DNA of 42,340 nt from Candidatus Saccharimonadota bacterium (GTDB lineage: Bacteria; Patescibacteriota; Saccharimonadia; Saccharimonadales; Saccharimonadaceae): NCBI GenBank assembly GCA_017645955.1, contig JAGCNM010000024.1, forward strand, positions 1-42,340, read 5' to 3'. The translations under genes and the position numbers were made by a program. The notes beneath the pieces were generated by a model. It saw nothing but the letters and a program-made list of their open reading frames with translations. It was not told the DNA's origin and searched no databases. Shown one piece after another: positions 31,740 through 39,655 of this stretch (the stretch's first letter is position 1; every line of letters starts with the position of its first letter).

Positions 31740-32321
31740 ATGAAAGATTATTTAGTACCGACGGTGGTCGAAGAAACAAATAAGGGGGAGAGAGCTTACG
31801 ATATTTATTCGAGACTTTTAAATGACCGAATTGTATTTTTAGGTGAAGACGTAAATTCGCATACGGCGAATTTAGTAATTGCGCAATTATTGTATTTAGC
31901 GCATGAAGATAGTAAAAAGCCGATTAAGTTATACATCAACTCGCCTGGGGGTTCGGTTTATGATGGGCTTGCGATTATTGATACGATGAATTATATTGAG
32001 CCGGATGTGGAGACGATTGGAATTGGCTTACAGGCGAGCATGGGGGCGATGCTTCTTTCTTCCGGCGCAAAGGGAAAGAGATATTGTCTCCCGAATGCGA
32101 GGATTATGATCCATCAGCCGTCTTCGGGAACGGAAGGAAAAATCACGGATCAGGAGATTATGCTTCGCGAAGGGGTATTTCTAAAGAAGCGGCTAGCAGA
32201 GATTTTCGCGAAGAATACGGGAAAATCTTTAGCGCAAGTTGAGAAAGATATGGACCGCGATAATTGGATGAGCGCTGAAGAAGCGATGAAATATGGCATA
32301 ATCGACAAGATAATTAAGTAA
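31740..32321 (+). CDS. clpP: ATP-dependent Clp protease proteolytic subunit
   Basis: Serine protease forming the tetradecameric chamber that degrades proteins unfolded by ClpC. The catalytic triad is S100 in [10 protein letters not shown]125 in MIHQPSSG and D174 in [12 protein letters not shown], with the family's normal spacing. Its 193 residues are typical. It starts two bases after the clpC stop, with AAGGAG inside the end of clpC, so the two genes form an operon. Its synthesis should rise with clpC when HrcA leaves the CIRCE operator. Confidence 0.97.
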   Translation: MKDYLVPTVVEETNKGERAYDIYSRLLNDRIVFLGEDVNSHTANLVIAQLLYLAHEDSKKPIKLYINSPGGSVYDGLAIIDTMNYIEPDVETIGIGLQASMGAMLLSSGAKGKRYCLPNARIMIHQPSSGTEGKITDQEIMLREGVFLKKRLAEIFAKNTGKSLAQVEKDMDRDNWMSAEEAMKYGIIDKIIK

Positions 32322-32339
32322 ATGTGATACACTTAAAGT

Positions 32340-33302
32340 GTGAAACGTTTAAAGATTTTTTCTTGGATTATATTTATTGCACTGGCGATTGTAATCGCGC
32401 TAAATTATCAGTTTATATTTGATTTTACGAGGGGATTGTTTTATTCGCCGTCTCCGGAGATGGCGAGTATTAGAGAGAGTTTGGATTTAAGCTCGCGAGG
32501 AGAGATTCTTTTTAATGCCTCGATGCCGGAACTGAATTCCGAGGAAGAGTTTAACGAAAATTGTCATTCTTATGATGAGGTTGAGACGATTCTAGGTTGC
32601 TATACGATGCAGAAGATTTACGTTTACGATATAAAAGATAAAGAATTAAACGGGATTGTTGAGCTAACTTCGGCACACGAACTATTACATGCGGTTTATG
32701 AGAGGATGTCGATTTCTGAGAGAGATGGGCTAAGAGAGTTGCTAGAAGCGGTTTATAAGGATAATTTAGAGACTTTGGAGGATGAAATAGGCGCGTACGA
32801 ATCTGCCGAACAATTAGAGGAAATATATGTAAGGGCGGGGACGGAGATTAAGAAACTCCCGGAGGAGCTTGAGGCACATTACGGAAAAATCTTCAATGAC
32901 CGAAAAAAGGTTGTGAAGTATTATGAGGGGTATAATGGGGTGTTTAAGAAGTATGAAGCGGAGATGACGAATATTAAGGCGAAATTAGATGAGCTAGGCG
33001 GAGTGATTAATGAGAAAAATGAGGAATATGCGAGGAAAGTTGACGAACTAAATGCTCGTATAGACGCTTTTAATAATTGTGCAGATTCGCCGGGATGTTT
33101 TAGTACTGATACGGAGTTTTATAATAAGCGAGAGGAGCTTTTAAGAGAGGTAATTTTGATTGATTCGCTTTATGATGAGATTGACGGCTTAATAGAACAA
33201 TATAATGTGAACGTTGATGACTATAATGATAATGTGTTGATTATCGAGAGGTTTCAAGATATCATTAATTCGCATGTTAGAGTAGAAGATATTAATAACT
33301 AA
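32340..33302 (+). CDS. Membrane-anchored coiled-coil protein with HELLH motif
   Basis: A 320-residue protein with an N-terminal membrane segment (about 7-24) and the rest probably outside. HELLH at 113-117 (in LTSAHELLHAVYER) fits a zinc metalloprotease HExxH site, and a glutamate in EEIYVRAGTE (about 160-169), some 45 residues later, could be the third ligand as in gluzincins. A region of long charged helices follows (about 190-310, likely coiled coil), with two cysteines in NNCADSPGC. I know no characterised relative. It starts with GTG at 32340; a TGATACACT sequence six bases before suggests a leaderless mRNA. It opens a run of envelope genes ending at 36137. Confidence 0.7.
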   Translation: MKRLKIFSWIIFIALAIVIALNYQFIFDFTRGLFYSPSPEMASIRESLDLSSRGEILFNASMPELNSEEEFNENCHSYDEVETILGCYTMQKIYVYDIKDKELNGIVELTSAHELLHAVYERMSISERDGLRELLEAVYKDNLETLEDEIGAYESAEQLEEIYVRAGTEIKKLPEELEAHYGKIFNDRKKVVKYYEGYNGVFKKYEAEMTNIKAKLDELGGVINEKNEEYARKVDELNARIDAFNNCADSPGCFSTDTEFYNKREELLREVILIDSLYDEIDGLIEQYNVNVDDYNDNVLIIERFQDIINSHVRVEDINN

Positions 33303-33313
33303 AGGAGGTAAAA

Positions 33314-34183
33314 ATGTACGACGATGCATTAGACAACGGTTTTGAAAGAATGCCGGGTACGACGCCAGGAGAGGTTTCCGCGGAACAGATGGCAAAAGCG
33401 GAACAATGGGAGGATTCGATGGGGACTGGAGTGCCGGAGTTTTCAGGAGACCAATTCGGAAATGCGAACGAGAGCAATGAATACTACGGAGAGGCGGCGA
33501 AAGCGGAGGCTGAGTCGGGCGAAGCGTATGACAAGGGAATTTCGGATGCAGCGGCGTTAATTAATTATGGTTTAGATGCGGCGGCGCGAGAAAAAGGGGT
33601 TGAGTTTGTTGTTCAGACGATAAAGACTTTTAATGCAAGCGGAAAAGAGGACCCGATTGGAGACTTATTTAATGCGATGGGGATTGATACGCCGACCGAG
33701 GCGAAAGATGTCCGAAATGAGGCTTTAGCGGCAAGGGATAATGTGAATGAATTCCGTGAAGGCGTTAATCAGCCTTCACAAAAAAGATCGCTAGAGGGGG
33801 CGTTTAAGGCGATTGAAGATATGAAAGAGTTAATCCTAGAGGTAGAAGGGGCAGACCCGAGATACGAAGAGCTAAGAGCGGGGGCGAGAGCGGCCGGAAA
33901 AGGATATTTTGAATATGCGGTAAATAGCTATGGGACAAGAGGATTAACGGAGCTCTTTAGAGTACTGGCGATGCAAAGAGAAATGAGTGAGGCGAAGGAA
34001 GAGGAGCCGGAGAAGGAAGAAGCGAAAGTAGAGATGTTAGACGAAGGGATACTCGGGGGAGATTCAATCGCAACAGAAGAAGGGGAAGAAGAGAAGAAGC
34101 CGGAGGAGGAAGTTATAAAGCGAGAGGAGCATCTCGGTACAGAAACTTTAAACCCGGAGATTCTAAAGAAGGATGCGTCTTAG
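33314..34183 (+). CDS. Acidic uncharacterised protein
   Basis: A 289-residue acidic protein without signal peptide or membrane segment. The N-terminus (1-75) is polar and Gly/Glu-rich. The centre (about 76-220) is predicted helical, including GVEFVVQTIKTFNASG and GYFEYAVNSYGTRGLTELFR. The last 65 residues are a Glu/Lys-rich low-complexity tail. No family is recognised. The start has a strong AAAGGAGG site six bases upstream. Its 3' end overlaps the start of the nuclease gene at 34173 by 11 bases, so the two are translationally linked, and a shared function with the membrane nuclease is possible. Confidence 0.7.
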   Translation: MYDDALDNGFERMPGTTPGEVSAEQMAKAEQWEDSMGTGVPEFSGDQFGNANESNEYYGEAAKAEAESGEAYDKGISDAAALINYGLDAAAREKGVEFVVQTIKTFNASGKEDPIGDLFNAMGIDTPTEAKDVRNEALAARDNVNEFREGVNQPSQKRSLEGAFKAIEDMKELILEVEGADPRYEELRAGARAAGKGYFEYAVNSYGTRGLTELFRVLAMQREMSEAKEEEPEKEEAKVEMLDEGILGGDSIATEEGEEEKKPEEEVIKREEHLGTETLNPEILKKDAS

Positions 34184-34865
34184 AAGACGACGAATTTCGG
34201 TTATTATTGCGGCGTTAATTGCGGCGGCGGTATGGTTATTTTTGAACCCGAATAGCTACGAGGAGGTTTTTACGCCGATTTCTGATACTGGGGCGGAAGC
34301 CTCGGTGATGCCTGCGCTAAAGGTTCTCGAGGAACTAGAAGTTAAGGGGCGAGCGCCGAAGAAGGGCTACAGTCGGGAGGAGTTTTATGATGGGTGGCCG
34401 CTAGTAGACGGATGTAGTTTAAGGCAGAAGATTTTAAAGCGGGAACTTGGGGAGACGGCGGTTTTAGAGGGATGTAATGTTGTCGCTGGCGAGTTTGATG
34501 AGCCTTATACGGGCGAACACATAGTTTTAAGAAATAAGACAAATGTCGCACAAATCCAAATTGACCATGTTGTGGCATTATCGGACGCTTGGCAAAAAGG
34601 CGCGCAATATTTAGATTATGAGACGAGAAATAAGATTGCGACGGATCCGTTAAACTTACTAGCGGTAGATGGAGAGGCGAATGAACGAAAATCAGATGGA
34701 GATGCGGCGACGTGGCTGCCGAAGAATAAAAAGTTTAGGTGCCAGTATGTTGCAAGGCAAGTTTCGGTAAAATTTAAATATGGTTTATGGGTTACCGAAG
34801 CGGAAAAAGAAGCAATTTCAAGAGTATTACAAAATTGTCCAAATGAACCCGTTATAGGTATTTAA
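34173..34865 (+). CDS. Membrane-anchored DUF1524 (GmrSD-type HNH) nuclease
   Basis: A 230-residue protein with a basic N-terminus (RLRRRR), one membrane segment or signal anchor (about 8-24) and a DUF1524 HNH-type nuclease domain outside the cell. The motif IDHVVAL has the catalytic D131-H132, followed by DPLNLLAV (N161) and NERKSDGDAATWLP (N170, K173), the conserved order of secreted actinobacterial HNH endonuclease family proteins. C81, C101 and C190 may form disulfides. It starts inside the end of the upstream acidic gene. An external nuclease would suit an organism that needs nucleotides from outside (inference); attack on competing DNA is another reading. Confidence 0.85.
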   Translation: MRLRRRRISVIIAALIAAAVWLFLNPNSYEEVFTPISDTGAEASVMPALKVLEELEVKGRAPKKGYSREEFYDGWPLVDGCSLRQKILKRELGETAVLEGCNVVAGEFDEPYTGEHIVLRNKTNVAQIQIDHVVALSDAWQKGAQYLDYETRNKIATDPLNLLAVDGEANERKSDGDAATWLPKNKKFRCQYVARQVSVKFKYGLWVTEAEKEAISRVLQNCPNEPVIGI

Positions 34866-34929
34866 TAATTAACTATTTTTTCAAATTTTCAGCCTAGAAA
34901 TGACAAGCTTAAAAAGGTTGATTATTATA

Positions 34930-34938
34930 TGTTATAAT
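34930..34938 (+). promoter_or_regulatory. Extended -10 promoter of the rhodanese-like gene
   Basis: TGTTATAAT, about 25 bases before the ATG at 34964, in the only promoter-sized gap of this gene run. Confidence 0.55.
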
Positions 34939-34963
34939 AGTTACAAGTAAAGTGGAGAAGAAT

Positions 34964-35644
34964 ATGAAAAAGTATATTTGGTGGACCGGAATTATCGCGG
35001 TAGCGTTGATAATTGCGGCGTTTTTTGTTGGAAAACAGGCGGGAAACGAGTTAGCTAGTTTGCCAGCGCCAGAACTTTCGGAGGGACAAAGGGGCGAGCT
35101 CGGAATTGATAAAAACGTTAATGAGGCGACGATTGATCGGTATTTAAATCGTTCAGACGCAGTTTATAGGGATATGAGGATGTTAAAGGATCCGGGAAAT
35201 TATGAGGCGATTGGCGGAGATTCGTATTTATCGGGGTTTGTAAAAGGGTTTGAGCTCGTTTCGTTTCCGTATATCGTAAACGTAAAGGGTTTACCTGAAG
35301 CGGTCGGGGAGACTTATACTGGGAAGACGCTATTTAGACAGCATTCAGACGGAAGCTATACGGCGAACTATGAGGAATCGGAAGAGATTTTAGAGGCTTT
35401 ATTCCCGAAAGACAAGGTAATCTTCTTGATGTGTGGGGGCGGAGGATATTCCGGGATGATGAAGAATTTACTGGTTGAGTTCGGATGGGACGGAGATAAG
35501 ATTTATGATGTTGGCGGGTACTGGTTCTATGAAGGGGAGAATAATGTAGAAGTTAAGCGAGAAAAAGAAGACGGAACGGTAGTTTATGACTTCTATAAGG
35601 TACCGGTACATGAGATTACGTTTGATAATTTAACGGAGAAATAG
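34964..35644 (+). CDS. Membrane-anchored rhodanese-like protein
   Basis: A 226-residue protein with one N-terminal membrane segment (about 5-22) and an extracytoplasmic domain resembling rhodanese. DMR at 70-72 fits the D-x-R motif before the fold. KVIFLMCGGGGYSGMMKNLL has the catalytic-loop cysteine C157 after a beta strand, and VGGYWFYEG matches the terminal GG-x-x-W/Y region. Rhodaneses transfer sulfur or sense redox state through that cysteine. I use the ATG at 34964, with GGAG seven bases upstream; a GTG at 34952 is an alternative. It is followed by a single-cysteine thioredoxin-like protein, suggesting a thiol-related function at the envelope (inference). Confidence 0.65.
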   Translation: MKKYIWWTGIIAVALIIAAFFVGKQAGNELASLPAPELSEGQRGELGIDKNVNEATIDRYLNRSDAVYRDMRMLKDPGNYEAIGGDSYLSGFVKGFELVSFPYIVNVKGLPEAVGETYTGKTLFRQHSDGSYTANYEESEEILEALFPKDKVIFLMCGGGGYSGMMKNLLVEFGWDGDKIYDVGGYWFYEGENNVEVKREKEDGTVVYDFYKVPVHEITFDNLTEK

Positions 35645-35645
35645 G

Positions 35646-36137
35646 GTGGTTAAGAAAGATAAGAAAAAACAAGGGAGGATTGTTGGGTGCATTATTGCGT
35701 TTATAGTGGTTTTGATTGGGCTTATGGTCGTTGGCGGGGCGATGAACGGATGGTTTGAGGATGAGAAAGTTATTCTAAGCGAAGAGTATATCGGCGAGTT
35801 TACGGAGTTTAAAACTATTTCGGTGGCGGAATATGAGGAATTAATTAATAAGAAGGATTCGTTCATTTTGCTTGTTGATCAGAACGGATGTGATACGGCG
35901 GATAAGGTAAGGGGATTTGCGGAGAATTGGGGAAAAGAAGAGGGAGTGAAGGTGCTTAGAATTATGTTTGCGGAGATGAGAGAAACGTCTTTACATAACG
36001 AAATAAAGTATTATCCGTCGGTAGCGGTAATTTCTAAAGGTAGGGTCTTAGGCTTTTTAAGAGCGGATAGTGATGAGGACGCGGAAAAGTTTAATAGTTA
36101 CGAGGTGTTTAAGGGGTGGATGGAAGGGTATATATAA
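35646..36137 (+). CDS. Membrane-anchored thioredoxin-like protein with one active-site-like cysteine
   Basis: A 163-residue protein with a basic N-terminus, a membrane segment (about 11-33) and an extracytoplasmic domain with a thioredoxin-like pattern. A strand SFILLVDQ leads into NGCDTADKV, placing C82 where thioredoxins have CxxC, and YYPSVAVISKGRVLGFLRAD gives the cis-proline and the following strands. Only one cysteine sits at the site, so it would not be a classical disulfide oxidoreductase. It starts with GTG one base after the previous stop, with GGAG inside the end of that gene, so it is coupled to the rhodanese-like protein. Confidence 0.65.
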   Translation: MVKKDKKKQGRIVGCIIAFIVVLIGLMVVGGAMNGWFEDEKVILSEEYIGEFTEFKTISVAEYEELINKKDSFILLVDQNGCDTADKVRGFAENWGKEEGVKVLRIMFAEMRETSLHNEIKYYPSVAVISKGRVLGFLRADSDEDAEKFNSYEVFKGWMEGYI

Positions 36138-36138
36138 T
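36133..36138 (+). promoter_or_regulatory. -10 box of the recombinase gene
   Basis: TATAAT lies inside the end of the preceding gene and would start transcription near 36145, ten bases before the hairpin that overlaps the recombinase ribosome site. Confidence 0.45.
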
Positions 36139-36154
36139 ACATATAAGGTAAGAT

Positions 36155-36179
36155 AGACTCTAGAAAAGGAGTCTTTTTT
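36155..36179 (+). terminator. Terminator-like hairpin overlapping the recombinase ribosome site
   Basis: AGACTC and GAGTCT form a six-base stem with an eight-base loop, followed by a run of six T, one base before the recombinase ATG at 36181. The AAAAGGAG ribosome site (36164-36171) lies in the loop and 3' arm. The hairpin could end transcription from the upstream operon and also hold down translation of the recombinase. Confidence 0.65.
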
Positions 36180-36180
36180 G

Positions 36181-37017
36181 ATGAAAAAAATTGAAAAACA
36201 GGTTAAATCATATCTTTATTATTGTGAGAGAGTCAGGAGGATGTCGGAAACGACAATTAATTTTAAAGAATATGTAATAAATGAATTTATAAGAGTTTCT
36301 AGGTTAGGAGATTTGAGAAGGCTGAATAATAAGACTTTTGATAAATGGGTTTCATACGAGATGAGGAAAGGGGTTTCGGCGCGCTCTGTAAACACTTATA
36401 AGGCGATTGTTTTGGCGATGGTGCGATATTTTGAAGATACCGGGATGAAAGTCCCTTTGAATTTTAAGTTGGTTCAAAGCTTAAATGAGGGGGAATTGAC
36501 AAGAAAATTTTACACAAAAGAAGACATTGAAAAGGTAATACGCTATGCGGATTTGATGACGGAATTAATGATTCGGATTATGTTCGAGACAGGGATGAGG
36601 ATTGCGGAGTTAACGAGGCTTAGAGTTTCAAATTTCGAGGGAAGAAAGGTAAAGTTTATTGGAAAGGGGCGGAAAGCGAGAGAGGCATATATTAGCGAGG
36701 AGACGCATAATGCATTAGAAATTTTTATAGGCAACTACAATATCCGGGATTATTTGTGGGGGTTTCAGGCTATGAACGGAGAGCCGCCTACAACTAATAC
36801 GATTAGGAATCGGTTAAAAACTGCGTTTGGGGAGGCTGGGTTTGAGGGGTTTTATCCGCATGCTTTAAGGCATTCTTTCGCGACAAATTTACAAATAAAG
36901 GGAGCGTCGGTAGTAGAGATAAAAGAAATGATGGGGCATGAATCAATTGCGACGACCGAAAGGTATCTACACGGATTCGATGGGAGGTTAGAAGAGTTAT
37001 TCGAAAAATATCGTTAA
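36181..37017 (+). CDS. Tyrosine recombinase (Xer/integrase family)
   Basis: A 278-residue site-specific recombinase. An N-terminal SAM-like core-binding domain (1-100) is followed by the catalytic domain with all six residues: R140 in GMRIAEL, K162 in GKGRK, H227 and R230 in HALRHSF, H253 in MMGHESI and the nucleophile Y262 in TERYLH. Length and form are close to XerC/XerD/XerA, so it could be the chromosome-dimer resolvase. It could instead act locally, since it adjoins two surface cassettes with a 51-bp inverted repeat between them. I start at ATG 36181; a TTG just before is less likely. Its stop overlaps the convergent DUF916-like gene by four bases. Confidence 0.9.
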   Translation: MKKIEKQVKSYLYYCERVRRMSETTINFKEYVINEFIRVSRLGDLRRLNNKTFDKWVSYEMRKGVSARSVNTYKAIVLAMVRYFEDTGMKVPLNFKLVQSLNEGELTRKFYTKEDIEKVIRYADLMTELMIRIMFETGMRIAELTRLRVSNFEGRKVKFIGKGRKAREAYISEETHNALEIFIGNYNIRDYLWGFQAMNGEPPTTNTIRNRLKTAFGEAGFEGFYPHALRHSFATNLQIKGASVVEIKEMMGHESIATTERYLHGFDGRLEELFEKYR

Positions 37018-37958
37018 TTATCCCTTTTGCGAGCTTTAAAACGAGTAATGAGCCAGAATATGATTAATACTAGGGCAAAGATGATGACGAAGAGTAGCCA
37101 GAGTGGGCACATGATAATGGTTTTTTCGATAATTGAGGTTTCGCCGAAGATTCTAACTATTTGTTTGGCGCGGAAGATGCCGACTGAAGGTAATTCACAG
37201 GTTTGAACATGGTATCTCTCGGTTTCCGGTAAGATTAAACTAGTTTCGGGCTTTTCTTCATTTGTACAGATCTCTTCATCGTTAAAGAGTGGCCAAACTT
37301 GGAAGATATATTCAGCGTCGGTATGTACGTTGCCATTATTTTTAACCATAGAAGAAGCCTGGAGCGGTCCGTTTAGGATGAATGAGGGAATGTTGTTCTC
37401 AGTGATGGTGCCTTCTTCGCGAGTCTCACCGGCGACTTCGGCGTAAATAATGGAGGCGAATTGGAATTTTTGATCAATAGATATACTTCCTTCTACCGGT
37501 TGGTTGCTTGTGGTTTCGTCGATAACTAGAATAGTTGCGTATTGACCGCCGCCGGGGGCATCTTCTGGGACTTCGATAGAGTAACCGATAGTTGTTTTTT
37601 CGCCTGGGGCTAAGGTACCGCCAGTATTGTCGAGCTTAATCCAGTTCATGATTTGATTGTAGCTTGTGACATTAATGTGACTAATAGAACCATAATCATC
37701 GTTTGATTCTTCGGTTTTAGATTGACTAAAGGAGCCGATTTCTACTGAGTATTTTAAATCGCGTGTGCTGTTGGTTGAGTTTGATACTAAAAGAGAATTA
37801 TTGTAGGTTTCGCCAGGCATGAGGATTATTTTTTGGTATGGGGGAGAGACTGTCATTGAGTTTGAATCGGCAAAGGTAATTCCGTTAATAATTCCTAGAT
37901 TAAGACAGATGGTTAGTATTCCGAATACTAGGGTTTTAATAAAGTGATTGTTTTTCAT
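37014..37958 (-). CDS. DUF916-like cell-surface protein, left cassette gene 3
   Basis: A 314-residue secreted protein kept in the membrane by its C-terminus. A signal peptide (1-30, ending ITFA) is followed by MTVSPPYQKIILMPGETYNN, Ig-like beta domains with APGEKTTIGYSIEVPEDAPGGGQYATI, and a second domain with VKNNGNVHTDAEYIFQVWPLF. A C-terminal membrane segment follows (about 284-306, in CPLWLLFVIIFAL) with a basic tail. This layout matches DUF916/DUF3324 proteins found with WxL surface proteins in Gram-positive bacteria. It is a paralogue of the protein at 41016. It starts with AAAAGGAGG a few bases upstream and follows the 190-residue gene by 25 bases. Confidence 0.82.
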   Translation of the reverse strand: MKNNHFIKTLVFGILTICLNLGIINGITFADSNSMTVSPPYQKIILMPGETYNNSLLVSNSTNSTRDLKYSVEIGSFSQSKTEESNDDYGSISHINVTSYNQIMNWIKLDNTGGTLAPGEKTTIGYSIEVPEDAPGGGQYATILVIDETTSNQPVEGSISIDQKFQFASIIYAEVAGETREEGTITENNIPSFILNGPLQASSMVKNNGNVHTDAEYIFQVWPLFNDEEICTNEEKPETSLILPETERYHVQTCELPSVGIFRAKQIVRIFGETSIIEKTIIMCPLWLLFVIIFALVLIIFWLITRFKARKRDN

Positions 37959-37983
37959 TGACCTCCTTTTAATGTCATTTTAT

Positions 37984-38556
37984 TTAATCATGGTTTTTAC
38001 AAGAAAAACCTTTTAATTCGTAAAACTTCTTAAAATCTTCTAAGGTAAAATCGCCGGTTTTTTTATATTCGTCGTCATTGATAAAAAATAATTTTGCGAC
38101 GGTTTGGTTAATCTTTTTCGTTTCAGCGTAAAGTGATATTACAAGTTTACTTTTATGAGATGAGAAGACGGGATTGAGTGTTTCTTGATATACTCCATTG
38201 GCGCTCATGTATTTATTGTAATCGGCGTGCATGGCAGCTTTTGCGCTTTCGGCGGCATCGTCAGAATTAAAAGTCCCGTCATAGCGATAAGACATTTCTT
38301 TAACTTTTTTATCTGTAAACATTATTTTAATGCTATGCGTGAATCTCTGTGCAGTTTTAGATGTGAAGAAAGGGCTGTTTGGGCTAGAAGAAGAGCATTC
38401 AAGAGACTCGTAATCGTTTGCTTTTGATTGGGTTGTTGTATAGGATTCTTTTTTAGAGGTTAAAAACCAAACGATTATTAGAATAATACCAACGATTAAT
38501 ATTAAAGAAATCGTTTCGACGATATACTTATGATTCTTTTTTCTTTTTTCAGACAT
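37984..38556 (-). CDS. Small membrane-anchored protein, left cassette gene 2
   Basis: A 190-residue protein with a basic N-terminus, a membrane segment (about 13-32) and an extracytoplasmic domain of about 150 residues. There is one cysteine near the start of the domain (LECSSS) and one at the C-terminus (GFSCKNHD). The protein at 40422 has the same layout and ends NFSCEITN, with shared features such as a helix AAESAKAAMHADY against SSEAKQAEAYAQADY, so the two are diverged paralogues. The two cysteines may form a disulfide. The function is unknown. A strong terminator separates it from the surface-protein gene upstream, so it should be expressed at a lower level. Confidence 0.7.
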   Translation of the reverse strand: MSEKRKKNHKYIVETISLILIVGIILIIVWFLTSKKESYTTTQSKANDYESLECSSSSPNSPFFTSKTAQRFTHSIKIMFTDKKVKEMSYRYDGTFNSDDAAESAKAAMHADYNKYMSANGVYQETLNPVFSSHKSKLVISLYAETKKINQTVAKLFFINDDEYKKTGDFTLEDFKKFYELKGFSCKNHD

Positions 38557-38588
38557 TTGATTTTACCTTATCTCTATTGTTTTTCTAT

Positions 38589-38619
38589 AAGAAAATCCCG
38601 GCCTACCCGGGATTTTCTT
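38589..38619. terminator. Intracassette terminator, left cassette
   Basis: A perfect 13-base stem (AAGAAAATCCCGG with CCGGGATTTTCTT) and five-base loop between genes 1 and 2 of the left cassette. It probably limits read-through from the surface-protein gene into the two anchored-protein genes. Confidence 0.8.
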
Positions 38620-38637
38620 ATTTTTAAATAACTTTCT

Positions 38638-39306
38638 TTAGCTGGCTGGGTTATAAAGGGTGTATTTAACAGCACCAGTATAAGTACCAGTATCCTGAGT
38701 TTGGTCTACATATACCTGATAGGTAATTGTGAAGGCATTAGCGAGGCTACCAGAACCAGTTACAATGTCAGCCTCAGTAGAAGGAACCGCTGCGTAGGCA
38801 TTGCTATAACCGGTAGCATAAGAAGCACCAGAAGCCGTAGCAATCTTGAATGCCCAGTTAGAAGTAGGACCACTTGTAGCTGTACCAGCGACGATTTGGT
38901 CAGTAGCATTAGCATTATAGAGATCATTATTGTTAGCACCAGCACCCGCGCCAACAGCAGTTAACTTCCAACCAGCTTCAGCACCAGCCCCAGCACCAGT
39001 GTTACAAGACACGTCGATGCTGTTATCAGCAGTTGTACCAGAAGTTTGATCAGCAGTACCACCAATATCAGTCCTAAGCTCACCGTTGTGCATTTCTACA
39101 GTGTAGCTGTTGGTAAGATGTGGAGCCGATCCATTACCACCAGTCGTAGAGTTGTTGTTTACGATTGTACAACCAGCTGGAATGTTGACATTTAATGTGT
39201 CAGTGATATCGCCAGCTGGAGTTGCTGCTGCAAATACTCCTGCGAATGGCAAAACTGCTAAACCAAGAGCCGCTACGCCCGCGCCAGCAATTATTGATTT
39301 TTTCAT
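38638..39306 (-). CDS. Secreted WxL-like surface protein, left cassette gene 1
   Basis: A 222-residue secreted protein with a clear signal peptide (AGVAALGLAVLPFAGVFA, cleavage near 26). The mature part is rich in Thr, Ala, Asn and Gly. It opens with DTLNVNIPAGCTI, has a second cysteine (DVSCNTG), and ends DTGTYTGAVKYTL, which resembles the end of WxL domains with YTL in place of WxL. No membrane anchor is present, so it may be held to the wall by partners such as the DUF916-like protein. It is a paralogue of the protein at 39732. Start and AGAGGAG site lie within the 51-bp conserved leader. Confidence 0.8.
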   Translation of the reverse strand: MKKSIIAGAGVAALGLAVLPFAGVFAAATPAGDITDTLNVNIPAGCTIVNNNSTTGGNGSAPHLTNSYTVEMHNGELRTDIGGTADQTSGTTADNSIDVSCNTGAGAGAEAGWKLTAVGAGAGANNNDLYNANATDQIVAGTATSGPTSNWAFKIATASGASYATGYSNAYAAVPSTEADIVTGSGSLANAFTITYQVYVDQTQDTGTYTGAVKYTLYNPAS

Positions 39307-39312
39307 ATTGAT

Positions 39313-39363
39313 TTTTTCTCCTCTGCAGTTTTAAGCAGAATTAATTTATATTTTGTGTTAAAT
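39313..39363 (-). repeat. 51-bp inverted repeat, left copy (conserved leader)
   Basis: It is 49/51 identical, in inverted orientation, to 39677-39727. It holds the last part of the left leader: ATTTAACACAAAATATAAAT, then a TCTGC/GCAGA hairpin (outer pair weaker in this copy) and the GAGGAG ribosome site. Confidence 0.9.
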
Positions 39364-39395
39364 ATAAAACGCTCTTTTGCATTAGAGATTTTCGT

Positions 39396-39401
39396 ATTAT
39401 A
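39396..39401 (-). promoter_or_regulatory. -10 box of the left surface-protein gene
   Basis: TATAAT on the minus strand, about 90 bases before the ATG at 39306. The -35 region is poor, so it looks weaker than the opposite promoter. Confidence 0.5.
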
Positions 39402-39455
39402 GGTAGGTTTAAAAGACTAGGTCTATATAGTTATAAAAACAGGGGAATGGATAAT

Positions 39456-39478
39456 AAAAAAACACCTATAAGTAGGTG
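39456..39478 (-). terminator. Terminator of the structured RNA
   Basis: CACCTA and TAGGTG form a six-base stem with a four-base loop, followed by seven T on the minus strand. Confidence 0.7.
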
Positions 39479-39545
39479 ATTTTGAGTGCTTGCTTCCAGA
39501 CTTAGGAGAATCCATGGTCGGTTTTAGAGTAAACCCTACAAGCAC
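39456..39545 (-). ncRNA. Candidate structured RNA or attenuator between the cassettes
   Basis: A minus-strand unit of about 90 nt. It begins at 39545 with GTGCTTG, which pairs with CAAGCAC (39487-39493 on the plus strand) to close a junction. Inside are a GGTTT/AAACC hairpin and a second irregular arm. It ends in a terminator at 39456-39478. GTAGG, just after the first strand of the closing stem, is complementary to CCTAC in the terminator's 5' arm, so an alternative antiterminator is possible. It may be a free sRNA or a riboswitch-like leader of the left cassette. I recognise no known RNA class. Confidence 0.5.
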
Positions 39546-39551
39546 ATTTAT

Positions 39552-39560
39552 ATCATATCA
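39552..39560 (-). promoter_or_regulatory. Extended -10 promoter of the structured RNA
   Basis: TGATATGAT on the minus strand ends six bases before the G that opens the closing stem of the candidate RNA, so the predicted transcript begins exactly with that stem. Confidence 0.5.
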
Positions 39561-39626
39561 AAGATGCAGCATAAGATAATGGTTGTGGAAAAGTTTAGAA
39601 AAAACTTAAATAAACATAAAAAATAC

Positions 39627-39655
39627 TTGACAATGTTATTGTGCTTATGTAAAAT
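39627..39655 (+). promoter_or_regulatory. Strong promoter of the right surface-protein gene
   Basis: A consensus TTGACA (39627-39632) and TAAAAT (39650-39655) are exactly 17 bases apart, driving a leader of about 70 bases before the ATG at 39732. Confidence 0.8.

Noticed and set aside
39456-39545. SRP 4.5S RNA or tmRNA
   Set aside because: The SRP GGAA tetraloop helix is not present, and the unit is too short and lacks a tRNA-like domain for tmRNA.
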